A DNA stretch of 64,000 bases from Paenibacillus sp. FSL A5-0031. Lineage in GTDB: Bacteria > Bacillota > Bacilli > Paenibacillales > Paenibacillaceae. A program made the translations under genes and the position numbers. Each line of letters opens with the position of its first letter. The first letter of the stretch is position 1. Of this stretch, positions 34,935 through 42,167 are shown one piece after another. The stretch is from the NCBI RefSeq assembly GCF_001956295.1, contig NZ_MRTD01000009.1:124001-188000 (forward strand), read 5' to 3'. A model generated the notes under the pieces. The model ran no database searches and was not told the DNA's origin. It saw only the letters and a program-made list of their open reading frames with translations.

Positions 34935-36584
34935 TCATGCAGATTTGTGACGTGAGGTCATCGCACGAAGCAGCTCTCGAAGCTGCGCTTGCGTAGAGAT
35001 CGGGTCGTATCCGCAAAACATATCTGGCTCATTGAGTAGGTATACCTGCTTATTCTGGACAGCTTTCAGCTCAAGCCAGCGAGGGGAGCGAAATAAACGA
35101 TCCATTTGGCTCAGTTCACGCGGGCAAGAAGGCAATGAAGTAATGAAAATATGGTCGGCCGGATAAGAAGCAATGGTTTCGATATCTGCTTCCACATATC
35201 CACGAGCGAAAAAGCCTTGTTCCAGCAATTCGGAGGGAGGCTGAAAGCCGAGATCATCATAAAGAATTTGACTGCCTCTGCCGTGACTGCTGCTGCAGCA
35301 ATAAGCTTTGTTCGAATCAATCTCCCATACAACGGCGGTACCACGATAGCCAAGCTGGCGATCCAGCCTATGATTGCTTCTAATAATCAATTGATCATAA
35401 TAGGCGAGCCATGCTTCAGCTGTCTGACGTTTATCTACAATGTCAGCAATCATAAGGAATTGTTCGCGCCAGTTCATCGTCATAAAAGGAAGTTCCACCA
35501 CTGGCGCGAGCGGAAGCAGGCCTTTATTCTCTTCAGCCATGTTGTAGCTGATAATGACATCAGGCCTTGCGGCGGCGATCGCTTCATAATAGGTGGAGGG
35601 AGTTTGGCCATAGGTATTTAGCTTCTGACTGGTGTTTACATTCAACTTGTTATTGGAATGCTCCAACCAGGTTGTATAGACGCCTAGCTCTGGGATAACG
35701 CCGAGCGCCATTAGGCTAGCAGTGTGATTTAGATTCAATGCGGCAATCCGTTTGTGCTTCCGTTGATAAGCGGTGGGGGAAAGCCCGACAGCTTCTTTGA
35801 ATTTACGGCTTAAATAAAAGCCTTCCTTATAGCCGACTTCTTGAGCGAGAGTATTCAGATCAGGAGCTCCGACAAGGATACGCCGCTGCGCGCTGCGAAT
35901 TCTCAGCAAGGTCAGATAGGCATTGAAAGTGCGTCCTGTATTTTTGCGGAATGTACGTGAGAAATGCTCTTGGCTTACATGAGCTTGTTCAGCCATTTGC
36001 TCCCGCGTCAGATCCTTATTATAATGCGTCTCCATATATTGAATGGCATGTTCCAACCAGTAGTTGGAGGGCTGCTGCAAAGCATTACGTTCTTTGTACA
36101 GCTCGACAAGCAGCTCAATAAACAACTGTTGAGACTGAAGCGGTTCACTTAATTGGGGCTCTCTCCACACCGTTTCCAGCTCGCCGGCTAATCTAAGGAT
36201 TCCGACTGGACAGCGATGCAGCGGTGCAGGGTGATTGAGCCCACGATGCTCGGAGCCCTCTGCAGTCAAGCAGCGGTAGGAAATCTGGATACCGCGCAGC
36301 GAGGGAGATGCCTTCCATTTTAATCGCTGATGGGCATCGCATAACACGACGCTTCCACGCGCTATCTCATACAGCTGATCGTTAATAGAAAGCTCAGCTG
36401 CACCGCTCGATACGATGAGAATACGGGAGAATGGCGCCAATTCTTCAAAGAAGCGGTCTGCCACCGTTTCATTATCTATTCTAGTTACTTGGACAGGCAT
36501 ATAAAATAAATGGGAGGCAAGGGACATTTCTTCACAAGCAGGGGACATAGGCAGTTCACTCTTTCTGGATGATGATAATTCCAT
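34935..36584 (-). CDS. btr: AraC-type regulator fused to a siderophore-binding domain (Btr-like)
   Basis: 549 residues: N-terminal cupin-like AraC sensor (about 25-110), two AraC helix-turn-helix motifs (about 177-277: QAHVSQEHFSRTFRKN and EVGYKEGFYLSRKFKE, ending GLSPTAYQRKH), and a C-terminal TroA/FeuA-like binding domain (about 280-545; AARPDVIISYNMAEE, VVWEIDSNKAYCCSSSHGRG). This three-part order is that of B. subtilis Btr (YbbB), which senses Fe-bacillibactin and activates the uptake genes. Here it would sense its siderophore and activate the binding protein downstream. Start ATG 36584 lacks a clear ribosome site. Confidence 0.88.
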   Translation of the reverse strand: MELSSSRKSELPMSPACEEMSLASHLFYMPVQVTRIDNETVADRFFEELAPFSRILIVSSGAAELSINDQLYEIARGSVVLCDAHQRLKWKASPSLRGIQISYRCLTAEGSEHRGLNHPAPLHRCPVGILRLAGELETVWREPQLSEPLQSQQLFIELLVELYKERNALQQPSNYWLEHAIQYMETHYNKDLTREQMAEQAHVSQEHFSRTFRKNTGRTFNAYLTLLRIRSAQRRILVGAPDLNTLAQEVGYKEGFYLSRKFKEAVGLSPTAYQRKHKRIAALNLNHTASLMALGVIPELGVYTTWLEHSNNKLNVNTSQKLNTYGQTPSTYYEAIAAARPDVIISYNMAEENKGLLPLAPVVELPFMTMNWREQFLMIADIVDKRQTAEAWLAYYDQLIIRSNHRLDRQLGYRGTAVVWEIDSNKAYCCSSSHGRGSQILYDDLGFQPPSELLEQGFFARGYVEADIETIASYPADHIFITSLPSCPRELSQMDRLFRSPRWLELKAVQNKQVYLLNEPDMFCGYDPISTQAQLRELLRAMTSRHKSA

Positions 36585-36603
36585 CGACTTCTATCATTAT
36601 AAA

Positions 36604-36618
36604 TGATAACTGTTCTCA
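36604..36618 (-). promoter_or_regulatory. Fur-like iron box before the Btr-like gene
   Basis: TGATAACTGTTCTCA, three mismatches from the 7-1-7 Fur consensus, about 20-35 nt upstream of the start codon. Confidence 0.6.
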
Positions 36619-36721
36619 ATTACAATGGATAGCGCTTATCATAAAGAAAAGGGGCTGTCCCATAAGCATCAAGTTCACGGAGGAATAGCTCGCGTTGAAC
36701 GGAATAATTGGTAAATATATG

Positions 36722-36764
36722 AAAAATAGCAGTACAGGAGAGCTATTCCTGTACTGCTATTTTT
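36722..36764. terminator. Long perfect hairpin with T tracts on both strands
   Basis: AAAAATAGCAGTACAGGA pairs exactly with TCCTGTACTGCTATTTTT around GAGCTAT. No gene ends here, so its role is unclear; it may close a transcript from 36765-37040. Confidence 0.6.
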
Positions 36765-37040
36765 AGCGTAATTCTCTTCTCCACCATATCCAGCATCTGC
36801 GATGCATGTTGTATGATTGTAATGTGCGTGAACCGATAGTGGAGAGTAAACAAGTGCAAAAGTGCATCTGTTTTTAATAAACAAGATTGAAATGATGCAA
36901 ATAGGTGTACAAATACCTCTAAATTGAGCAGAATTGAAAAAGATTTGGTTAAATAAGTGCATTTCTGTGCTTAGATGAAGCTGCTGCAGGCGCTGCCGTA
37001 AAAGTCTTCGCATGACAGGGGAACATCCTCGTTTTCAAAT
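36765..37040. repeat. Non-coding segment with repeated AAGTGCAT boxes
   Basis: No supportable gene. AAGTGCATCTG (36860-36870) and AAGTGCATTTCTG (36954-36966) form a direct repeat about 94 nt apart, with a small AGGTG/TACCT hairpin between. It lies between two hairpins and may be a dispersed repeat; a second copy was not found in this window. Confidence 0.35.
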
Positions 37041-37090
37041 GAAAGGACCCCTAATTCCACTGTATAGTGGAGCTTGAGGTCCTTTTTCTC
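37041..37090. terminator. Branched hairpin terminator after the small protein gene
   Basis: GAAAGGACC pairs with GGTCCTTTTT, with an inner TCCAC/GTGGA stem. Downstream of the minus-strand gene at 37175. Confidence 0.65.
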
Positions 37091-37174
37091 GAATAATAAG
37101 TTATAAGTAGTGCTCAAAAAATCGCAATATGACTTTTAAAACGCCCCGTACTCTTGGTGGTCTGTGAATTGGTA

Positions 37175-37408
37175 TTAGAATAACGGACCAGGCACGCTGC
37201 AGCCTGGAAAGGAATTAACATCTTGAATCGTATTAAGGGGATATTGCTTCGTCGCAAATTGACTCTGATACAAGTATTCCTGCAGCACTAAATTACCGCC
37301 GGTAATGCTGCATAAAACGCCCGTTACACCTTGTCCGTTCAGTAAAGAGACCCCAACTGGCTGGCCGACTAATCCTAAAGCCTTTGAATACCATGACATT
37401 TGAAGCAT
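37175..37408 (-). CDS. Small conserved-looking protein, possible Sm-like barrel
   Basis: 77 residues from ATG 37408, which is set by a near-perfect GGAGGTGATT ribosome site; an earlier ATG at 37432 sits upstream of that site. The pattern GLVGQPVGVSLLNGQGVTGVLCSITGG then LVLQEYLY reads as five short beta strands, like Sm/DUF2642-type barrels found in spore-former proteins. It ends in a Pro-rich CSVPGPLF tail. No family confirmed. Lies 67 nt downstream of the acetyltransferase gene on the same strand. Confidence 0.6.
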   Translation of the reverse strand: MLQMSWYSKALGLVGQPVGVSLLNGQGVTGVLCSITGGNLVLQEYLYQSQFATKQYPLNTIQDVNSFPGCSVPGPLF

Positions 37409-37475
37409 AAAAGAATCACCTCCACCATGCATTGTATGTTAGACATTGGCGGAGGGTAACAGAGGTCAACCTCTG

Positions 37476-38630
37476 TTACTTACATGCTTCAGCGAAAATA
37501 CGAGCCATCTGCTCACTGTCCGCTTCTCTATAGACATAATCATGATAATGGGGCTTATGAATGCCCTGCCAACCTTTTTCCACCGCGCTTTTGTAATAAT
37601 GTAGGGCACGATCCTGCTCTCCGGTCAAATAAAACAAGCAAGCGGCATTCCAATACAGCGCGGCATCTCCGTTCCAATCCCAGCCTTGATCAAGCGCTTG
37701 TGCGTAGCTCCATGCTGCGCGGGCATAGTCTCGTTCCACGCCATACCTTGTATCGCCGCGCAGATAGTGGTTCCCGTTAACGAGGAGATTGTTTAAAGGC
37801 AGATTCCACCCGAACAATACGGGGAAATCAATAAGAAGCTTGAACCCAGCAGCTATAGCGGTTTTTTGCGAGCCTATATTGCTTGACCAGCATTGCCAGC
37901 CTACTCTTGTCATGCCTCGTTGCTTCGCAAGTGAGAGTGCACCTAACGCTGTTTTTCGAGCCCATCCGTTGCCTCGATATTGTTCATCTGTTTGAATGCC
38001 GAGCTCACATTCATCCCCGACTACCCAATCGGTCAGGCACCAGCTGATGATGGCGGGTCCTTCATCCGTGTCTTGAATTGCAGCGCATCCAAAACCTCTA
38101 TCCTCATAAGCTTCAATGGAGGCCCAGCCACCTTGAATTTCACTGATGATGCCATCGAGCCCTATTAACTCTTCTCTTTTAAGAAAGCTGCTATCTACCT
38201 GATAAATATGATCAGCAAGCGTAGTCTCTATGCCGTCCAGATCGTGAGTAAACGTCATTCGGCCGCTTCGCAGAGGTAGCAGATCCTTCATCACGAGGCT
38301 GAGCATATTTTCCCATTTCTCATCCGAGGGATAGAAGAGCACATAATCCAGCCGTCCGATCGCTGCAAGCTTGGGCAAAAACTCTTCTTTAAACAGCTTG
38401 TTAACTTCTTCGAAAAACAAATGATTTTCCGGACTGCCGCCTAAAAATATACCTTGAGGGCTTGTTAATACAGCTGTAGCGCTGTCAATGGACAAGAAAA
38501 CTCTACCGTGCAAAACACCTTCAATGACACCTTGAATCGATAAATGGTGCTTCAAAGCTCCAAAAAGTGCTGCTGCTTTAGTGAAGTTTTCGCTGGCAAG
38601 TTCCGTTCCTATCGCTTTCGAAATATACAT
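37476..38630 (-). CDS. ZmaR-type GNAT acetyltransferase with C-terminal TPR-like domain
   Basis: 384 residues. Residues about 1-265 match the GNAT_acetyltran (ZmaR-like) architecture, with an N-terminal pseudo-GNAT half (LDYVLFYPSDEKWENML) and a catalytic half carrying the acetyl-CoA loop QYRGNGWARKTA (about 218) and SSNIGSQKTAIAAGF. Residues about 290-384 form helical repeats (DYARAAWSYAQALDQGWDWNGDAALYWNAACLFYLTGE) like TPRs, an addition absent from ZmaR. ZmaR inactivates zwittermicin A; the substrate here is unknown. GGGAGG precedes the ATG. The 5' leader is unusual (see 38653-38738). Confidence 0.8.
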   Translation of the reverse strand: MYISKAIGTELASENFTKAAALFGALKHHLSIQGVIEGVLHGRVFLSIDSATAVLTSPQGIFLGGSPENHLFFEEVNKLFKEEFLPKLAAIGRLDYVLFYPSDEKWENMLSLVMKDLLPLRSGRMTFTHDLDGIETTLADHIYQVDSSFLKREELIGLDGIISEIQGGWASIEAYEDRGFGCAAIQDTDEGPAIISWCLTDWVVGDECELGIQTDEQYRGNGWARKTALGALSLAKQRGMTRVGWQCWSSNIGSQKTAIAAGFKLLIDFPVLFGWNLPLNNLLVNGNHYLRGDTRYGVERDYARAAWSYAQALDQGWDWNGDAALYWNAACLFYLTGEQDRALHYYKSAVEKGWQGIHKPHYHDYVYREADSEQMARIFAEACK

Positions 38631-38652
38631 AAACTTATTTCCTCCCAGAAGT

Positions 38653-38694
38653 ATGTGAGAGGTTTATTTGATTATAAATGTAAACCTCTCACAT
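38653..38694 (-). promoter_or_regulatory. 14-bp perfect stem-loop in the acetyltransferase 5' leader
   Basis: ATGTGAGAGGTTTA (38653-38666) pairs with TAAACCTCTCACAT (38681-38694), 14-nt loop. On the coding strand it ends 6 nt before the GGGAGG ribosome site. On + it is followed by T6, so it could also act as a + strand terminator. Confidence 0.65.
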
Positions 38695-38714
38695 GTTTTT
38701 TGATTTGATTGTTC

Positions 38715-38738
38715 TTATTCAAACATCATCACTCCTTT
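38715..38738 (-). promoter_or_regulatory. Tiny leader ORF (Met-Met-Phe-Glu) with ribosome site
   Basis: AAAGGAG at 38732-38738, then ATG ATG TTT GAA TAA (38729-38715), on the acetyltransferase strand just upstream of the 14-bp stem. The arrangement resembles translation-attenuation leaders of resistance genes. The peptide is only four codons, so chance cannot be excluded. Confidence 0.4.
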
Positions 38739-38789
38739 GAACGTAGTAGAGGTCATACTCTAGGTGCTGGTTATACCATGTCTAAATTC

Positions 38790-38818
38790 ATTATGCTTAG
38801 TGGAAATAGGCACGGCAA
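38790..38818 (-). promoter_or_regulatory. Predicted promoter of the acetyltransferase gene
   Basis: On the minus strand TTGCCG (38818-38813), 17-nt spacer, CATAAT (38795-38790). Confidence 0.45.
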
Positions 38819-38987
38819 GGTGTTGTTTATTTATATTTAAACTTTACTGATTTCACACAAGTGCAATATCACCAAAAGTGATTTTTATTAAAATAGAGAA
38901 TTAAGCTTGCAGCAATGACAACTTAGCAAAAAATATCAAAAACAGCCTTCTTCCTTCTGCTATTCTAGAGTCAAAGGAGGCGCACCT

Positions 38988-39872
38988 TTGATTACTCACA
39001 ACATCATTCAAAAAAGTATCCAGTACATGGAGGATAACCTTCAGGATGAACTGACACTTGAACAAATAGCTGCACACGCTGGTTTTTCTCCATACCATTT
39101 TCACCGTTTATTCCGAAAGGAAGTAGGCATAAACATAGCGGATTATTTGAGAAGCCGCCGTCTCTGTTATGCATCTAGACTGCTGCTAAACACGGATGAA
39201 ACGATCATTACGATTTCGTTGAACTGCTATTTTGAAAGCCAGGAAGCATTTACAAGAGCATTCAAGAAGATGTACAGCATGCCGCCGGGCCGTTACCGTA
39301 AAATGTTTACACCGCATACGTATTCTACTTTAGGAGGAGATTATATGGATCAAGCTTCACCTGTGAAAGACTGGTTCCTGACGGGAAGCCAGCCTCAAAA
39401 CTATGAAATGGGAATTGACCGCAGCATCGTTCATCAAGGAAATGCATCGGGGTATTTGAAGGCGCTTATTGCAGAGGACCCGGGTCAATTTGGGACGATG
39501 ATGCAGCAATTTAAAGCTGAGAAGTTTGTCGGTCGCAGAATGAGATTCACAGGTTTTGTAAGGACAAGCGGGGTTCAGGAATATTGCGGCTTGTGGATGA
39601 GGGTCGACAACAACGCACAGGATATTTTGCAGTTTGATAATATGAATAATAGAAAAATTATTGGCGATACGGGCTGGAATCATTACGCTATCGTATTAGA
39701 TGTTCCTGCTAACAGCGCGACCATATCCATTGGTGTACTGCTTATGGGCAAAGGGCATGTATGGGTGGATAGCTTCAAGTTCGAAGAGGTTGATCTTAGC
39801 GTGCCAATAACTAATCTTGAGATGGAAAGCGAGCTGCTGGATGGACCGTCTAATCTTTCATTCGAGGAATAA
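38988..39872 (+). CDS. AraC-type regulator with N-terminal HTH and C-terminal jelly-roll domain
   Basis: 294 residues from TTG 38988, with AGGAGG 7 nt ahead. The DNA-binding part is at the N-terminus (about 1-105): IAAHAGFSPYHFHRLFRKEV and ISLNCYFESQEAFTRAFKKM, ending MPPGRYRK. Residues about 125-285 look like an all-beta ligand-binding jelly roll (RMRFTGFVRTSGVQEYCGLWMRV, NHYAIVLDVPANSATISIGVLL, GHVWVDSFKFEEV), similar to carbohydrate-binding modules. The reverse of the usual AraC order, as in SoxS/Rob-type regulators with added domains. Target unknown. Confidence 0.82.
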   Translation: MITHNIIQKSIQYMEDNLQDELTLEQIAAHAGFSPYHFHRLFRKEVGINIADYLRSRRLCYASRLLLNTDETIITISLNCYFESQEAFTRAFKKMYSMPPGRYRKMFTPHTYSTLGGDYMDQASPVKDWFLTGSQPQNYEMGIDRSIVHQGNASGYLKALIAEDPGQFGTMMQQFKAEKFVGRRMRFTGFVRTSGVQEYCGLWMRVDNNAQDILQFDNMNNRKIIGDTGWNHYAIVLDVPANSATISIGVLLMGKGHVWVDSFKFEEVDLSVPITNLEMESELLDGPSNLSFEE

Positions 39873-39910
39873 TAAAGAGTAGATAAGCTTGATGGCTGCG
39901 ATTCCAAGGA

Positions 39911-39939
39911 TTGACATAAATTTAGAATGAACATATAAT
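39911..39939 (+). promoter_or_regulatory. Consensus sigma-A promoter of the OsmC gene
   Basis: TTGACA (39911-39916), 17-nt spacer, TATAAT (39934-39939): both hexamers are perfect. Confidence 0.85.
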
Positions 39940-39953
39940 ACCTAGTAAATAAC

Positions 39954-39987
39954 TTGGTTTTTTGTAAATGGTCTACAAAAAAGCCAA
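39954..39987 (+). promoter_or_regulatory. Inverted repeat in the OsmC leader
   Basis: TTTTTTGTA (39958-39966), 7 nt, TACAAAAAA (39974-39982), extended by TTGG/CCAA outside. It starts about 10 nt after the expected transcription start, so it could be a repressor site or an RNA hairpin. Confidence 0.55.
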
Positions 39988-40008
39988 TGAACTAGAGGAG
40001 ACTACAAA

Positions 40009-40452
40009 ATGGCTGTTCAAACGTTTAAAGCAACTGCTCAATTACAAGAAGGAGTAAAGGTTTTAACGAAGTCTAGACATTTCGAGCTCACGATCGATGA
40101 GCCCAAAAGCTTGGGCGGGACAGATACGGGGATGAATCCTGTTGAAGCGCTGCTCGCTTCATTAGGAGCTTGCCAATCGATTGTTGCTAGAGTTTACGCT
40201 CCAAAGTTTGATGTTAAACTGGATGATTTCAGAGTAGAGGTAGAAGGCGACATCGATCTTGATGGATTTTTCAATAAATCGGATGTACGTCCTGGCTACT
40301 CGGATATTCGCTATACCTTTCATATCAAAACCGATTCACCAAAAGAAAAGGTTGAGGAATTCGTGAAGTTTCTAGAGAGCAAATGTCCAGTTGGCGACAC
40401 AATCGCTCATCCGGTTAACGTGAAACTAGAAAGCATCGTTATTGATCATTAA
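40009..40452 (+). CDS. OsmC/Ohr family peroxide-reducing protein
   Basis: 147 residues, full length for OsmC. The two redox Cys positions are present in LGACQSIVA (about 54) and SKCPVGDTI (about 125), with the RxF-type surroundings of the family. Such proteins reduce organic hydroperoxides with dihydrolipoyl or bacillithiol-type reductants. GAGGAG precedes the ATG. Transcribed alone between a consensus promoter and a terminator. Confidence 0.9.
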   Translation: MAVQTFKATAQLQEGVKVLTKSRHFELTIDEPKSLGGTDTGMNPVEALLASLGACQSIVARVYAPKFDVKLDDFRVEVEGDIDLDGFFNKSDVRPGYSDIRYTFHIKTDSPKEKVEEFVKFLESKCPVGDTIAHPVNVKLESIVIDH

Positions 40453-40492
40453 TTTTAAGCTGTTCGCTATCATTAAATGTTCATACATAAAG

Positions 40493-40543
40493 ACAAAGCA
40501 GGCTAGGTTTCTCCTTTATGAGGGGAGCCTGGTCTTTTTTTGT
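40493..40543 (+). terminator. Terminator after the OsmC gene
   Basis: AGACAAAGCAGGCT region pairs with AGCCTGGTCT across a loop with weak inner pairing, followed by T7. Confidence 0.65.
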
Positions 40544-40640
40544 GCTATACATTTTTTTTCTTTTTGGATAAATGATTACTCGTAAGGGCATTATCCTTAA
40601 AAGTAACAAATACTTCACTTATTGAATAGGGAGGAACAAA

Positions 40641-41093
40641 ATGAGTAGGTTTATGACAAAGCTCGTGTTGATCAGCATTTTTGCTCTGGCGATTGTTGCT
40701 CCTCAGGCAGCAAGTGCTAGGGAGCAGACCATACCAATGCTGCGCGAGGTGAAGCAAACATCGCCTAATCAGCTGCTCATCACTTACGACCAGCCGGTTG
40801 ACAGAACAAAAGGCATAACGCCAACAAATTATTGGATTCAGAGTACAACGGATGTTACGCCAACAGGCATTGCAACCCTTGGCAAAAATGATCAAGTTAA
40901 TCCAAGCAATTCATTAACAGCGAGTAAAGTATCGATAGCTGCGGCAGACAGTCAAAACCAAAGCTTTGTGCTTACCTTTAACCAGAACATATCCAAGGGT
41001 AAGTCCTACAAAATGATTATTTGTTACGTAACAACGCCTGGCGCACCTCCTTTTACTGGTGATAACGGCTCTGCAACCTTTATTGGTCAATAG
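40641..41093 (+). CDS. Small secreted protein with signal peptide
   Basis: 150 residues with a Sec signal peptide (hydrophobic core LVLISIFALAIVA, predicted cleavage ASA-RE near residue 26). The mature part resembles a single bacterial Ig/SbsA-like beta-sandwich: VKQTSPNQLLITYDQPVDR, then NYWIQ, then SFVLTFNQNISKGKSYKMII. GGGAGG precedes the ATG. Function unknown; probably cell-surface or extracellular. Confidence 0.7.
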   Translation: MSRFMTKLVLISIFALAIVAPQAASAREQTIPMLREVKQTSPNQLLITYDQPVDRTKGITPTNYWIQSTTDVTPTGIATLGKNDQVNPSNSLTASKVSIAAADSQNQSFVLTFNQNISKGKSYKMIICYVTTPGAPPFTGDNGSATFIGQ

Positions 41094-41146
41094 CTCTCTT
41101 TTTTTCATAAAAGGGCGGGCTATACCTTTAAGTCATAAGCGCAAAT

Positions 41147-41189
41147 AAAGCCGAATGCCTCTTACTAGAGGACATTCGGCTTTATTATT
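41147..41189 (+). terminator. Terminator after the small secreted protein gene
   Basis: AAAGCCGAATG-CCT pairs with AGG-(A)CATTCGGCTTT, followed by ATTATT. Confidence 0.75.
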
Positions 41190-41307
41190 ACAAAGTCATT
41201 ATGTTGCAAGCATACGTTAAGATCTTAAATATTGTCTATCATGTTTGCTTGCGAATTAAATTGGCTTATATTTTAACAGCATATAAACGAATAACAAAAT
41301 AACGATA

Positions 41308-41336
41308 TTGTCATTACACTCTTGATTTGATATAGT
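41308..41336 (+). promoter_or_regulatory. Predicted promoter of the leader ORF-TetR unit
   Basis: TTGTCA (41308-41313), 17-nt spacer, TATAGT (41331-41336). The rest of the 41190-41362 gap is AT-rich with no gene. Confidence 0.55.
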
Positions 41337-41362
41337 AGGCTAAAATCACCGAGAGGGGGAGA

Positions 41363-41431
41363 GTGCTGAGCTATAGGATCTTCCAGCTGTTTGTACTGGA
41401 TGAATCGCTCGCTGCCCAATATGACAAATGA
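41363..41431 (+). CDS. Possible 22-codon leader peptide overlapping the TetR gene
   Basis: GTG 41363 is preceded by GAGAGGGGGAGA and opens a frame of 22 codons (VLSYRIF...AQYDK) that ends with TGA at 41429-41431. The likely TetR start at 41421 has no ribosome site of its own but lies within the last codons, so translational coupling would explain TetR expression. Inferred from position only. Confidence 0.4.
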   Translation: MLSYRIFQLFVLDESLAAQYDK

Positions 41432-42008
41432 TCTTCCGTTGAATAAAGAAACGATTTTAGATGCAGCTGAACAGGTGCTTAGACGTTATGGGCCTGATAA
41501 AAGCTCGGTTGTGGATGTAGCTAAGGTGCTGCAAGTAAGCCATGGTACGTTGTATCGCCATTTTGCAAGTAAAGCTGCATTGCGAGAAGCGGTAACGGGG
41601 CGCTGGCTGGAGAGATGCATCGCATTGCCTTTAGAAGCGATAGCCAATCAAACCGGCGGCAGCTCTTCAGAGCGCTTGCGTTTATGGATGGAGACACTCA
41701 TCAGCAGCAAACGGAATTATGCAGCCAATGATTCAGAGATGTTTGCGATGTACGCGGCTGTTACTGTAAATGCGGTTGATATGATCACCGATCATGTGAA
41801 TCGATTGATTGGGCAGGTCACGCAAATTATAGATGAAGGGATACGTTCAAACGAATTTAAGTCTGGAAATGCCGAGAGTCTGGCGAAGGCCGTTTTTTTT
41901 GCAACATCGAAATTTCATCATCCTGCACATGCCAATGAATGGTTGGCAGAAGACATTGATGAACAATTCAAATTCGTATGGAATTTACTGCTTAGTGGAA
42001 TCCTATAA
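41421..42008 (+). CDS. TetR/AcrR family regulator
   Basis: 195 residues from ATG 41421; TTG 41391 and ATG 41400 are in frame upstream but no better supported. N-terminal helix-turn-helix: ILDAAEQVLRRYGPDKSSVVDVAKVLQVSHGTLYRHFASKAAL is the standard TetR domain (about 10-55). The C-terminal part is a helical ligand domain (MYAAVTVNAVDMITDHVNRLIGQ). It precedes an SDR gene whose promoter has TGACA/TGTCA half-sites, the likely target. Confidence 0.85.
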   Translation: MTNDLPLNKETILDAAEQVLRRYGPDKSSVVDVAKVLQVSHGTLYRHFASKAALREAVTGRWLERCIALPLEAIANQTGGSSSERLRLWMETLISSKRNYAANDSEMFAMYAAVTVNAVDMITDHVNRLIGQVTQIIDEGIRSNEFKSGNAESLAKAVFFATSKFHHPAHANEWLAEDIDEQFKFVWNLLLSGIL

Positions 42009-42011
42009 TGT

Positions 42012-42050
42012 GAAGCCCCATGATGATTTTAATCAGAGGGGCTTTTTTAT
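42012..42050 (+). terminator. Terminator after the TetR gene
   Basis: AAGCCCC pairs with GGGGCTT across an 18-nt loop, followed by a T-rich run. Confidence 0.7.
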
Positions 42051-42077
42051 TTATAGATAAATCTTCTTTAAACAAAA

Positions 42078-42129
42078 TGACAAATAATAAAAAATGTCAC
42101 TTGATATTTGTCTGTCACGAGAATATAAT
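42078..42129 (+). promoter_or_regulatory. SDR promoter with repeated TGACA/TGTCA half-sites
   Basis: TTGATA (42101-42106), 17-nt spacer, TATAAT (42124-42129). Half-sites TGACA (42078-42082), TGTCA (42095-42099) and TGTCTGTCA (42109-42117) surround the -35 and enter the spacer, a plausible TetR operator. Confidence 0.6.
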
Positions 42130-42167
42130 CAGAGCATAATGATGTAGATGCCAAGGAGGGAATAGTT

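Noticed and set aside
36675..37013. 112-codon minus-strand frame in the 36.6-37.0 kb gap
   Set aside because: Crosses the perfect 18-bp hairpin, has no ribosome site and an implausible Cys/His/Tyr-rich composition.
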